Assembly (NCBI RefSeq): GCF_007713735.2
Contig: NZ_VMNW02000079.1
Location: forward strand, 1 to 44,817
Direction: 5' to 3'
Source: Amycolatopsis acidicola
GTDB taxonomy: Bacteria; Actinomycetota; Actinomycetes; Mycobacteriales; Pseudonocardiaceae
Length of the DNA: 44,817 nt
A program made the translations under genes and the position numbers. Below the pieces are notes generated by a model. That model searched no databases and had not been told where the DNA came from. It saw only the letters and a program-made list of their open reading frames with translations. Shown here one piece after another: positions 23,569 to 31,488 of this stretch. Position 1 is the first letter of the stretch; every line of letters begins with the position of its first letter.

Positions 23569-23589
23569 TCTATCGTGATCCGCGATAGA
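23569..23589. promoter_or_regulatory. LysR-type operator
   Basis: TCTATCG (23569-23575) and CGATAGA (23583-23589) are perfect inverted arms seven bases apart, in the 79-bp gap between the LysR gene and the divergent aldo/keto reductase. It contains the T-N11-A pattern typical of LysR sites. Confidence 0.6.
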
Positions 23590-23644
23590 CGCCAGCACAA
23601 GATGCTCTTGGACTTATCAATCTGCCGCGCCGAAGCTGGAGGAC

Positions 23645-24607
23645 ATGCGGCAACGACGACTCGGCGAACTGACCACCTCCGCGCTCGGACTCGGGTGCAT
23701 GGGCCTGTCCCAGGGCTACGGCCCGGTGGACGAGGACGACGCGATCGCGCTCGTCCGCTCCGCGCTCGATCAGGGAGTGCGCCTGCTGGACACCGCGATG
23801 AGCTACGGACAGGGCCACAACGAACGGCTGCTGGCCCGCGCGATCGCCGGACGGCGCGACGAGGTCACCCTGGCCACCAAGTTCGGGATCGTGCGGACCG
23901 GCGACGGAGTCCACCTCGACGGCCGCCCGGAGCACGTCCGCGGGCACTGCGAGGAATCGCTTTCCCGCCTCGGCGTCGACGCACTCGATCTTTACTACCT
24001 CCACCGGGTCGACCCCGAGATCCCGGTGGCGGAGACCCTCGGCGCGATGGCGGATCTGGTACGGGAAGGAAAGGTGCGCAACCTCGGCCTGTCGGAAGTG
24101 ACCCCCGGACAGCTCGAACAGGCCGTCGCCGTGCACCCGGTCGCCGCGGTGCAGTTCGAATGGTCGCTGCTGTGGCGGGATCCGGAACTCGATCTCGTGC
24201 CGGCCGCGCGGCGCCTCGGCGTAGGCCTGGTCCCTTACAGCCCGCTCGGCCGCGGCCTGCTCACCGCCACACTCACCCCGGAAACGGCTCCGGAGAGCGC
24301 TTTCCGCCGGGACGATCCCCGGTTCCGCGGCGACGAACTCGACGCGAATCTCCGGCAGGCGCGGCGACTCCACGCGCTGGCCGCCGAACTCGGCTGCACG
24401 GCGGGTCAGCTCGCGCTCGCGTGGCTGCTCGCCCAGGGCGAAGACGTGGTCCCGATCCCCGGCACGCGCAACCTTGCCCGCCTCGCCGAGAACATCGCCG
24501 CCGCCGATCTCGCCCTCAGCACCTCAGACCTCCGTAGCCTTGACGGGACCACATGGGCAGGTGACCGCCGGTCCTTCGCGGTTCCCGCTACAACGCGCCG
24601 CGTATAG
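23645..24607 (+). CDS. Aldo/keto reductase
   Basis: A 320-residue NADPH-dependent carbonyl reductase with the (beta/alpha)8 fold of the AKR superfamily. The catalytic tetrad is visible: Asp and Tyr in LLDTAMSYGQGHNE, Lys in TLATKFGI and His in LYYLHRVD. The C-terminal LAWLLAQGEDVVPIPGTRN binds the nucleotide, as in the AKR13/YakC-like group. GGAGG six bases before the ATG fixes the start. It faces a LysR regulator that probably controls it. The substrate is not known. Confidence 0.9.
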   Translation: MRQRRLGELTTSALGLGCMGLSQGYGPVDEDDAIALVRSALDQGVRLLDTAMSYGQGHNERLLARAIAGRRDEVTLATKFGIVRTGDGVHLDGRPEHVRGHCEESLSRLGVDALDLYYLHRVDPEIPVAETLGAMADLVREGKVRNLGLSEVTPGQLEQAVAVHPVAAVQFEWSLLWRDPELDLVPAARRLGVGLVPYSPLGRGLLTATLTPETAPESAFRRDDPRFRGDELDANLRQARRLHALAAELGCTAGQLALAWLLAQGEDVVPIPGTRNLARLAENIAAADLALSTSDLRSLDGTTWAGDRRSFAVPATTRRV

Positions 24608-24617
24608 GTCGTTATAC
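24602..24617. promoter_or_regulatory. Candidate operator/promoter of the TetR gene
   Basis: GTATA-N6-TATAC is a perfect inverted repeat that overlaps the end of the aldo/keto reductase gene, 29 bp before the TetR start. It includes a TATAC -10-like element, as expected of an autoregulatory site. Confidence 0.5.
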
Positions 24618-24645
24618 ATCTGGTGGTCTGGGTGAGAATGTCCCC

Positions 24646-25260
24646 ATGACCGATTCCGCGCCCGCCCGCACCCGCAACCGCTGGGGCGAAGGCGAGCGCC
24701 TCCGGGGCGAGATCCTCGACGCCGCCAGCCGCCTGCTCTCCGGGCTCGGCGGCGAGGACGGGCTGACCATCCGCGGCGTGGCCCGCGCCGCGGGGATCGC
24801 CCCGGCGAGCATCTACCAGCACTTCACCGACCGCACCGCGCTCGTGCGCGGGCTGCTGGAGCACGAGACCGGCAGGCTCAGCGAGGCGATGCGCGAGGCG
24901 GACGAGAAGACCGACCCGGAGGACGCCGTCGGCCGCGTGCGCGCCCAGCTCCACGCCTACTGCGCCTTCGCCATCGACAATCCCGGGCACTACCGGCTGA
25001 TCCTCAACCACGGCACGAACCGGTCCGAGTCCCCGGCGCCGCACGGGCCGCTGATGGACGTCATCGCCCTGCTCACGGCCGCTTTCGAGCGGTGCACCGA
25101 GGCGGGACACAGCCTCCGGGTGCCCAGCGAGCGCGCCGCGGTGCTGGTGTTCGTCGGGGCGCACGGGCGCGTCGCCCTGTTGCACAGCAACCCGAGCGAG
25201 CGCAGCGCCCGTTCCGTGCGCCCGTTCATCGACGAACTGCTCTCGCTCGTGTTCGATTGA
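24646..25260 (+). CDS. TetR/AcrR family regulator upstream of P450 operon
   Basis: A 204-residue TetR-type repressor. The helix-turn-helix is at about 22-68 (GEILDAASRLLSGLG, TIRGVARAAGIAPASIYQHFTDRTALV). The C-terminal part carries the FAIDNPGHYRLILNHG segment of the WHG/TetR_C_33 group. It is followed after 137 bp by the P450-ferredoxin operon on the same strand, whose leader has a TGTTC...GAACA inverted repeat. It is therefore a plausible repressor of the P450. The ligand is unknown. Confidence 0.87.
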   Translation: MTDSAPARTRNRWGEGERLRGEILDAASRLLSGLGGEDGLTIRGVARAAGIAPASIYQHFTDRTALVRGLLEHETGRLSEAMREADEKTDPEDAVGRVRAQLHAYCAFAIDNPGHYRLILNHGTNRSESPAPHGPLMDVIALLTAAFERCTEAGHSLRVPSERAAVLVFVGAHGRVALLHSNPSERSARSVRPFIDELLSLVFD

Positions 25261-25343
25261 GCCCGTTTTTCCCTTTGCTACCAACAAAAACTACGCCATT
25301 CCGGTGGCGAGGTGGCCAACTTCCCACCCGTTTGCCTAACATG

Positions 25344-25364
25344 TGTTCAGGAAGTCTCCGAACA
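25344..25364. promoter_or_regulatory. Candidate TetR operator before the P450
   Basis: TGTTC (25344-25348) and GAACA (25360-25364) are exact inverted arms in the 5' leader of the P450 gene, with GGA and TCC extending the symmetry after one base. The -10-like TAACAT lies directly upstream at 25337-25342, so binding would block transcription. Confidence 0.5.
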
Positions 25365-25397
25365 TTCGTTTGGTAACTGTGCGCTACAGGAGGTTTC

Positions 25398-26600
25398 GTG
25401 CCCACCACGCCCACCTATCCGATGACCCGCGGCCAGTGCCCGTTCGACCCGCCGCCCGAGCTCGCCCGGCTGCAGGCCGAAGAGCCGGTGTCCCGCGTCG
25501 AACTCTGGGACGGGAGCACGCCGTGGCTGATCACCCGGTACGAGGACGCCCGCGCGGTGCTCGCGGACCCCCGCGTCAGCGCCGACACCGACCGCTCCGG
25601 TTACCCGCACGTCTCCCCCGCCACCGCCGCGCGCCGTAAGCGCGCCAAGGCTTTCATCAGCCAGGACGACCCCGAGCACGCCGCCGCGCGGCGGCTGCTC
25701 ACCCGCGACTTCATGGTGCGGAAGATGCGGGCCCTGCGCCCGCGCATCCAGCAGATCGTCGACGAGCTGATCGACGACCTGATCGCCGGGCCGAACCCCG
25801 CCGACCTGGTCGAGGCCTTCGCGCTGCCGGTGCCGTCACTGGTGATCTGCGAGCTGCTCGGCGTCCCCTACGCCGATCGCGCCTTCTTCCACCGCGCCAG
25901 CCGCGCCATCATCGCCCGCGACACCACGCCCGAGCAGGCCGTCGCCGCGACCCAGGAACTGCTCGACTACCTCGGCGACCTCGCGGTGGCGAAGGAGAAG
26001 GAGCCGGGCGAAGACCTGCTGAGCAGGCTGGCCGTCGAACAGCTGCGCACCGGAGCGATGACCCGCGAAGAGATCGGCGCGATGGGCCAGCTGCTGCTCG
26101 TCGCCGGGCACGAGACCACCGCGAACATGATCGCGCTCGGCACCGTCGCGCTGCTGGAGCACCCGGACCAGCTGGCCGCCGTCCGCGACACCGAAGACGA
26201 AGCGCTGATCGCGAACGCCGTCGAGGAACTGCTGCGCTACCTCAACATCACGCACTCCGGCCGCCGCCGCGTCGCGACGGAGGACCTGGAGATCGGCGGG
26301 CAGGTGATCCGCCGGGGCGAGGGCCTGATCATCGCCGGGGACATCGCCAACCGCGACGACTCCGCGTTCCCCGACCCGGACCGGCTCGACGTCACCCGCA
26401 AGGCGCGCCACCACGTCGCGTTCGGCTACGGCGTGCACCAGTGCCTCGGCCAGCCGCTCGCGCGGATCGAGCTGCAGGTCGTCTACAGCACGCTTTACCG
26501 GCGGCTCCCGGGCCTGAAACTCGCGGTGCCGCTGGAAGAACTGCCGTTCAAGCACGACATGATCGTCTACGGCGTGCACGAGCTGCCCGTCACGTGGTGA
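25398..26600 (+). CDS. Cytochrome P450 (CYP105-like)
   Basis: A 400-residue soluble class I P450 that inserts oxygen into an organic substrate. The I-helix oxygen-activation motif AGHETT lies near residue 237, the K-helix ExxR is in VEELLRYLN, and the heme-binding loop FGYGVHQCLGQPLAR has the thiolate Cys at residue 349. The heme loop resembles CYP105 members of actinomycetes. GTG at 25398 follows CAGGAGG. A dedicated ferredoxin gene follows 10 bases later. The substrate (xenobiotic or secondary metabolite) cannot be predicted. Confidence 0.93.
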   Translation: MPTTPTYPMTRGQCPFDPPPELARLQAEEPVSRVELWDGSTPWLITRYEDARAVLADPRVSADTDRSGYPHVSPATAARRKRAKAFISQDDPEHAAARRLLTRDFMVRKMRALRPRIQQIVDELIDDLIAGPNPADLVEAFALPVPSLVICELLGVPYADRAFFHRASRAIIARDTTPEQAVAATQELLDYLGDLAVAKEKEPGEDLLSRLAVEQLRTGAMTREEIGAMGQLLLVAGHETTANMIALGTVALLEHPDQLAAVRDTEDEALIANAVEELLRYLNITHSGRRRVATEDLEIGGQVIRRGEGLIIAGDIANRDDSAFPDPDRLDVTRKARHHVAFGYGVHQCLGQPLARIELQVVYSTLYRRLPGLKLAVPLEELPFKHDMIVYGVHELPVTW

Positions 26601-26610
26601 GGAGGACCCG

Positions 26611-26808
26611 GTGAAGATCACCATCGACCAGGACCGGTGCGTCGGGGCGGGCCAGTGCGTGTTCGCCGCCGCCGAGGTGTTCGACCAGCGCGACGAGGAC
26701 GGGATCGTGGTGCTGCTGCAGGACTCTCCCCCGGCGTCGTTGCAAGGCGAGGTGCGCGAAGCCGCGTCGGTGTGCCCGGCACAGGCGATCGAGGTACAGG
26801 AGGACTGA
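26611..26808 (+). CDS. [3Fe-4S]-type ferredoxin for the P450
   Basis: A 65-residue ferredoxin. CVGAGQC (one of the usual four-Cys motif positions replaced by Ala/Gly) and the later VCPAQAI give the three ligands of a [3Fe-4S] cluster, as in SoyB/CYP105-linked ferredoxins. It carries electrons from a ferredoxin reductase to the adjacent P450. The GTG start follows GGAGGA. No reductase gene is next to it; the FAD reductase at 1241-2368 is a possible partner. Confidence 0.93.
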   Translation: MKITIDQDRCVGAGQCVFAAAEVFDQRDEDGIVVLLQDSPPASLQGEVREAASVCPAQAIEVQED

Positions 26809-26811
26809 ACC

Positions 26812-27987
26812 TCAGTGACGGCGCAGCAACGCCTTGAGCAACCGGAACGGGCCGGCCAGCAGGCCGCGTAGTTCCGCGCGCGCCAGCACGGCCGGAAAGT
26901 CCGCGCCGCGTCCGGCGTTGCGGGCGCTGTCACGAGAAAGCAGGTGCGCGAACCCACCGCGCAACCGCCGGAGGATCGGGAACAGCTCCCCCGGCCTCCG
27001 TCCGATGTAGACGGCGAACAACGCGAACAGCCCCACCCCGTACCCGTGGAGCTGGCCGGCCAGTTCGCCGACCTCACGCCGGTGCTCGTGCCGGACCACC
27101 GCGTCCGGCGTGTACACCAGCACGCCGCCGCCGCGCACGTGCCGGATGAACAGCTCCAGGTCCTCCCCCGACGCCGTGGGAGTACCTGGTCCCAGCAACG
27201 GGTCGCAGCCGCCGAGGGCGCGATAGCCGGTGGCGCGCCAGGCCATGTTGTTGCCGGAGCCGAACAGGCCCGCGGCGAACGGGTACAGCGCCGAGCGGCC
27301 TTCGTCGGCGGCGGTGAACCTGGTGCGGTGGAAGCCTTTTCCGAACCCGCCCCAGTCCTCGAACCACTGCTGCGCCGGGGTGTCGAGCGACAGCGGGAGC
27401 ACCAGCCCGGTGACGCAGCCGACGTCGGGATCGGCGAACTCCCGGGCGAGTCCGCTCAACCAGTGCGGGTCCGGCACGGCGTCGTCGTCGGTGAACGCGA
27501 CGATCTCGCCCCGCGCCTCCCCCGCGCCGCGATTGCGCGCGAAACTGACACCGGCGCGCGGCTCGGCGACGTACCGGAGCCTGCTGTCGGTGCCAGCGAA
27601 TTCCTTGAGCCGCAAGGATTCCGGGCCGCCCGGCCGGTTGTCCACGAGCAGGATTTCCAGTACCGGATAATCGCCGGCGAGCACCGACCCCGCGCACCGG
27701 CGAACCTCCTCGGCGCGCCCGGCCGTCGCGATCACGACGCTCACCGTGGGGCGCGCGAAGCCGTCCGCTTCCGACACCGTGGGAAGATCACGGGTCGCCG
27801 CACGAAGCAGTTCCTCGTCCACTTTCCCTTGGCGTACGGGGACTTCCAGCTCGCCGAGGACGTGCCGGCGTGAGCGGACCAGTACTCGCGCCGTGGCCGC
27901 GCCCGCGGGTTCACGCGACAATCGCAGCTCCCGCGCGGTGACTTCGAACTCGCCCAGCGCCACGGGGCCCGGCCCCGTCCCGGTCAT
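26812..27987 (-). CDS. Family 2 glycosyltransferase
   Basis: A 391-residue GT-A glycosyltransferase. An N-terminal extension of about 80 residues comes before the GT2 core that starts at RPTVSVVIATAGRAEEVRRC. The nucleotide-sugar and metal site is FTDDDAVPDPHW, the acceptor region is GSGNNMAWR, and the catalytic Asp is in SGEDLELFIRH. A C-terminal amphipathic helix may touch the membrane. It probably builds a cell-surface polysaccharide or glycolipid. It is 35 bp downstream of the MarR gene on the same strand. The sugar and acceptor are unknown. Confidence 0.88.
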   Translation of the reverse strand: MTGTGPGPVALGEFEVTARELRLSREPAGAATARVLVRSRRHVLGELEVPVRQGKVDEELLRAATRDLPTVSEADGFARPTVSVVIATAGRAEEVRRCAGSVLAGDYPVLEILLVDNRPGGPESLRLKEFAGTDSRLRYVAEPRAGVSFARNRGAGEARGEIVAFTDDDAVPDPHWLSGLAREFADPDVGCVTGLVLPLSLDTPAQQWFEDWGGFGKGFHRTRFTAADEGRSALYPFAAGLFGSGNNMAWRATGYRALGGCDPLLGPGTPTASGEDLELFIRHVRGGGVLVYTPDAVVRHEHRREVGELAGQLHGYGVGLFALFAVYIGRRPGELFPILRRLRGGFAHLLSRDSARNAGRGADFPAVLARAELRGLLAGPFRLLKALLRRH

Positions 27988-28022
27988 GCGCGCCGGCCGC
28001 GTCTGTCATGCATGGGAAAACT

Positions 28023-28580
28023 CTAGACGGCGCCGGTGTCAGATCCGTGTTGCGGGACCAGCGCGCCCTCCAGTTTGCCCACCAGTCCGGCGAAAACCAC
28101 TCGCTCGTCCTCGCTCAGCGCGGCGATGGACTCCGCTTCGTGCTCCAGGAGCCGCCGGACCGCGGACTCGATCAGCCGGTGCCCTTCCGCGGTGAGCCGT
28201 ACGGCGACCGCGCGGCGCGACGCCGTCGACGGGGCGCGCTCGACCCAGCCGGCTCGTTCCGCTCGCGCCACCCGCTGCGACACCGCGCCCGCCGTGACGA
28301 GCGTGCGCTCGGTGATCTCCCGCGTGGTCAGCTCGTACGGCGGGCCCGCGCGGCGGATCACGCTCAGCAGATCGAGCGTCGCCGGGTCGAGACCGAGGGC
28401 GGCCAGCGTGCGGCGGCGGTCGTCGGCGAGCACCTTCGCGATCCGCCAGACCGGCGTTACGATCTCGATCGAACCCGTGGGAACGCCTGGCAGCTCTCGC
28501 CGCCAGGACGCCGCGATGTCCGCCGCGGGCCACGTCGAGACCGCGTGCACCTCATCCCCGGGTTTCGACAACTCACTCAC
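28023..28580 (-). CDS. MarR family regulator
   Basis: A 185-residue winged helix protein. The MarR core lies at about 62-150 (LDPATLDLLSVIRRAGPPYELTTREI, TAGAVSQRVARAERAGWVERA, RAVAVRLTAEGH), with an N-terminal extension of about 45 residues. It diverges from an SDR gene, and a perfect 12-bp palindrome lies in the gap, so it probably represses both genes. The inducing ligand is unknown. Confidence 0.87.
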   Translation of the reverse strand: MSELSKPGDEVHAVSTWPAADIAASWRRELPGVPTGSIEIVTPVWRIAKVLADDRRRTLAALGLDPATLDLLSVIRRAGPPYELTTREITERTLVTAGAVSQRVARAERAGWVERAPSTASRRAVAVRLTAEGHRLIESAVRRLLEHEAESIAALSEDERVVFAGLVGKLEGALVPQHGSDTGAV

Positions 28581-28592
28581 CTCGCTGCTACG

Positions 28593-28604
28593 TTTAGCGC
28601 TAAA
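28593..28604. promoter_or_regulatory. MarR operator
   Basis: TTTAGCGCTAAA is a perfect 12-bp palindrome in the 45-bp gap between the MarR gene and the SDR gene, 22 bases before the SDR start. Confidence 0.7.
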
Positions 28605-28625
28605 TCTAACACGGGAGGAAAGTCA

Positions 28626-29342
28626 GTGACACGCATCGTGCTCGTGACCGGGGGCAGCACCGGACTGGGCAAGGCCATCGCCGCGCGGTTCCGGGCGGAC
28701 GGCGACACCGTGGTCATCACCGGCCGCCGCGAGGACCGGCTGCGCGCCACGGCGGCCGAACTGGGCGCGCGCCCGGTTCCCTGCGATGCCGGCGATCCCG
28801 CGCAGGTCGCCCGGCTCGCGGCGGACCTGCCCGAGCTCGACGTGCTGGTCAACATGGCGGGCGGCAACACCGACCTGACCCGCGAAGCCACCGGCACGCT
28901 GGAGGACACCCGCGCGGCCTGGCACGCCAACCTGGACGCGAACCTGCTCAGCGCGGTCCTCACCACCACGGCGCTGTTGGACGCGCTGCGCCCCGGCGGC
29001 TCGATCATCAACGTCAGTTCGATCGGCGCCGAGTACGCCGTTTCCTCCTACGGCGCGGCGAAAGCGGCGCTCGCGGCGTGGACGGCGGGCCTGTCGGCGC
29101 AGGCCGGGCCGAAGGGACTGACGGCGAACGTCATTTCCCCCGGTCTCATCGAGGAAACCGAGTTCTTCCAAGGGAAACTGACCGACGAGCGCCGGGCGAG
29201 GCTGATCGCCGCCACCCACGACGGGCGCGCGGGCAAGCCGGACGACATAGCCGAAACCGCGTACTTCCTGGCCTCACCCGGCGCGCGGCACATCACCGGG
29301 CAGACCCTGCACGTCAACGGCGGAGCACACACCACACGCTGA
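28626..29342 (+). CDS. Short-chain dehydrogenase/reductase (MarR-controlled)
   Basis: A 238-residue classical SDR. The Rossmann motif TGGSTGLGKA is at the N-terminus, the NNAG-like motif reads VNMAGGN, and the catalytic Ser-Tyr-Lys are in NVSSIGAEYAVSSYGAAKAAL. A C-terminal VNGG motif closes the fold. It uses NAD(P)H to reduce or oxidise an alcohol/carbonyl. GGAGGA supports the GTG start at 28626. The divergent MarR gene and the palindrome between them suggest induction by a small toxic compound. Confidence 0.9.
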   Translation: MTRIVLVTGGSTGLGKAIAARFRADGDTVVITGRREDRLRATAAELGARPVPCDAGDPAQVARLAADLPELDVLVNMAGGNTDLTREATGTLEDTRAAWHANLDANLLSAVLTTTALLDALRPGGSIINVSSIGAEYAVSSYGAAKAALAAWTAGLSAQAGPKGLTANVISPGLIEETEFFQGKLTDERRARLIAATHDGRAGKPDDIAETAYFLASPGARHITGQTLHVNGGAHTTR

Positions 29343-29371
29343 AACCGTTGCCCGGCAATGCCCACCGCGGT

Positions 29372-30049
29372 TCAGTTCACGGGGATCTTCGCCTTCGGGC
29401 GGCTCACCAGCGCAGGCAGGTGCCGGTCGGCGAGGCGGGCCAGCACCGCGAGCACCACGGCGACCAGCACCACGAACACGGCGTTGCGGATCGCCGTGCC
29501 GAGCCCGATGCGGGTCACGTCGAGGAACGGGTACGGATACCAGTGCGTGAAAGCGCCCTGCACGAAGATATAGACCAGCCACGCCGCGGGCCACAGGAAC
29601 GCGGCCGCGACCGTCGCCCAGCTGATCCGGGAGCGGGGCCCGAAAAGGAGCCAGCCGAGGACGAACGCCCATGGCGAGACGTAGTGGAAGCCGACCGTCG
29701 CGACGTGCGCCCAGCCGGTCAGGTGCACCTGGTTCGCGAGCACGAGGTCGTAGACGACGCCGGTGATCAGGATCCCGAGCAGCGCGTCGAGCCGCACGAC
29801 CCGCCAGACCGGCCCGTCGAACAGCGGCCGGGCGGCGAGCACGACGCAGACGGCCAGCACGAACAGGTTGCTCTGGATCGTGAAGTAGCTGAACAGCCGC
29901 CAGATCCGCACGCCAAGGCTCACGACGGCGCCCTCGCCCGAGTTCGCGTCCGCGCCACCGGTGCCCAGCAACACGAGCTGCACCACCAGCGACCCCGCGA
30001 CGACGACCGCGATCACCCCGTGCCACCACCGGGAAACCCCTGCCGCCAC
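29372..30049 (-). CDS. Pr6Pr family integral membrane protein
   Basis: A 225-residue protein with about six membrane helices. It carries the SYFTIQSNLF motif and the HWYPYPFLDV motif typical of the Pr6Pr (FAR-17a/AIG1-like) group, whose distant relatives hydrolyse hydroxy-fatty-acid esters. The Thr in FTIQSN and the His in HWYPY match the catalytic pair proposed for that family. The GTG at 30049 follows GGAGGA; the upstream frame is unlikely to be coding. The gene overlaps nothing and is probably expressed alone. Confidence 0.8.
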   Translation of the reverse strand: MAAGVSRWWHGVIAVVVAGSLVVQLVLLGTGGADANSGEGAVVSLGVRIWRLFSYFTIQSNLFVLAVCVVLAARPLFDGPVWRVVRLDALLGILITGVVYDLVLANQVHLTGWAHVATVGFHYVSPWAFVLGWLLFGPRSRISWATVAAAFLWPAAWLVYIFVQGAFTHWYPYPFLDVTRIGLGTAIRNAVFVVLVAVVLAVLARLADRHLPALVSRPKAKIPVN

Positions 30050-30117
30050 TCGTCCTCCGTTCACCGGCTGCCCGGGAGAGTAACCCGGCCCGCCGGCGGA
30101 CGCCTGTCGAAAGTGGA

Positions 30118-31488
30118 CTAAGCCGGCTGTCGCCGCACCCACCAGATTCCCACGCCCAGCGCAGCCGCCGCGTACAGCGCCAGCACGCCTAGCCCGGCCC
30201 AGGGCGCGATGGCCGAGTCGTAGCGCTGCACGGTCTCCTGGATCGCGAACCCGGCCGACGGGGTGATCCGTTCCAGCCACTGCGCCGTGGAGACCGGCAA
30301 CGTCGTGCCGATGATCCGCGGCAGCAGGACCAGCACCAGCACCGCACCGATCGCGATCGACCGGCGGCGGACGAACATCGCGACCCCGAGCCCGAACACC
30401 GCCGTCAGCGCGGCCAGCAGGGAAGAACCCAGCGCGGCCCGCAGCACCGCGGGTTCACCGAGCGACGGGACGAAGATTCCCTTACCTCGCACCACATTCG
30501 CGCCCACGAGGTAAGCGCCGAGAGCGGCGACGAGTCCGCCCGCGAAGGCCGCCGTGCCCAGTGCCGCGGCCTTCGCCGCGAGGAGCGGGCCGCGTCTGGG
30601 TACCGCGATGAACGTGGTCCGCAGGAGGCCGCCGCGTGCCTCCGCGGAGAAGGTGAACACGGCCAGCGCCACGAGCACCACGAGGCCGATCATGATGCTG
30701 GACAACAGATCCCGGGCAGCGTCGCCCGCGTACCGGCTGGCCCCGAGCTCACCCGACGCCCGCACGGTGAGCGCCGGCCCGTCCGCCACCGGCTGGCTCC
30801 ACGGCGGCAGGGTCTGCGCCTGGACCGGCGTGACCGCGACGTTGTCGAACACCGCGGGCACCGGCCCGGGCTTCTCCTCGATGCTTTCGCCGCCGAGCCC
30901 GCGGCTCACCACCACCGAACCCGGGGCGGTGGCGAACAACCCGGTCTCGACCCGCTCCCCCAGCCCGTGCACGGTCACGACGCCGATCTGGGTCCAGGTG
31001 GCACCGTCCTCCGACTGGTACCCGGTGATCAGCGCGTCGGTGCGGGTCAGCCGGAGCCAGCGCGCGGCGGGGCTGCCGGTGGCCTCGGTGGCGAAATCCG
31101 TGACCAGCCGCGGGCCTTGGCCCGGCGCGGCGATCAGCGCGGCGTACGGCGCGCCCGCGTCGGCGGAGGCGCGGATCATCAGCCCTGCCCCGGCGGCGGT
31201 GTCCTGCTCGTCCTGCGAAACCACGCGGGCGACGACAGTGCCGTTCCCGGTCATGGTGCGGTGCAGGAAACTCGCGCTGTCCGCGTACTGCCCGAGCGAA
31301 CCGGCGGTGCGCGCGGGCGCGTCCGGCGTGGACGCCGCCGCGACGAGCGCCGCCGTGCCGATGGTCAGCACCGAAGCGGCCGCGATGGTGGCCACCCAGG
31401 CGGGCACCGAGCGCAGCTTCGTCCACTCCGCGCGGAACAGCTGCGGGAACCCGTCACGGCCGCGCGGCACCGAGCTCGAGTAACTCAT
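30118..31488 (-). CDS. ABC-2 type permease with an inserted extracellular beta-sandwich
   Basis: A 456-residue membrane protein. The first helix is at about 30-52. Residues about 65-225 form an extracellular domain that reads like a DUF1349/concanavalin-like beta-sandwich (GAGLMIRASADAGAPYAALI, WLRLTRTDALITGYQSEDGATW, AVFDNVAVT). Five more helices follow from residue 265 on. Its start overlaps the stop of the ATPase gene by four bases (ATGA), so the two are co-translated. Export by this family is typical, but here the sandwich suggests binding of a surface or sugar-like ligand. Confidence 0.85.
   Translation of the reverse strand: MSYSSSVPRGRDGFPQLFRAEWTKLRSVPAWVATIAAASVLTIGTAALVAAASTPDAPARTAGSLGQYADSASFLHRTMTGNGTVVARVVSQDEQDTAAGAGLMIRASADAGAPYAALIAAPGQGPRLVTDFATEATGSPAARWLRLTRTDALITGYQSEDGATWTQIGVVTVHGLGERVETGLFATAPGSVVVSRGLGGESIEEKPGPVPAVFDNVAVTPVQAQTLPPWSQPVADGPALTVRASGELGASRYAGDAARDLLSSIMIGLVVLVALAVFTFSAEARGGLLRTTFIAVPRRGPLLAAKAAALGTAAFAGGLVAALGAYLVGANVVRGKGIFVPSLGEPAVLRAALGSSLLAALTAVFGLGVAMFVRRRSIAIGAVLVLVLLPRIIGTTLPVSTAQWLERITPSAGFAIQETVQRYDSAIAPWAGLGVLALYAAAALGVGIWWVRRQPA

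Noticed and set aside
29343..29371. Terminator between the convergent SDR and Pr6Pr genes
   Set aside because: Only a four-base TTGC/GCAA stem is visible in 29 bases.
30050..30280. 77-codon upstream extension of the Pr6Pr gene
   Set aside because: It overlaps the ABC permease gene, has an atypical composition and lies before a GGAGGA-GTG start.
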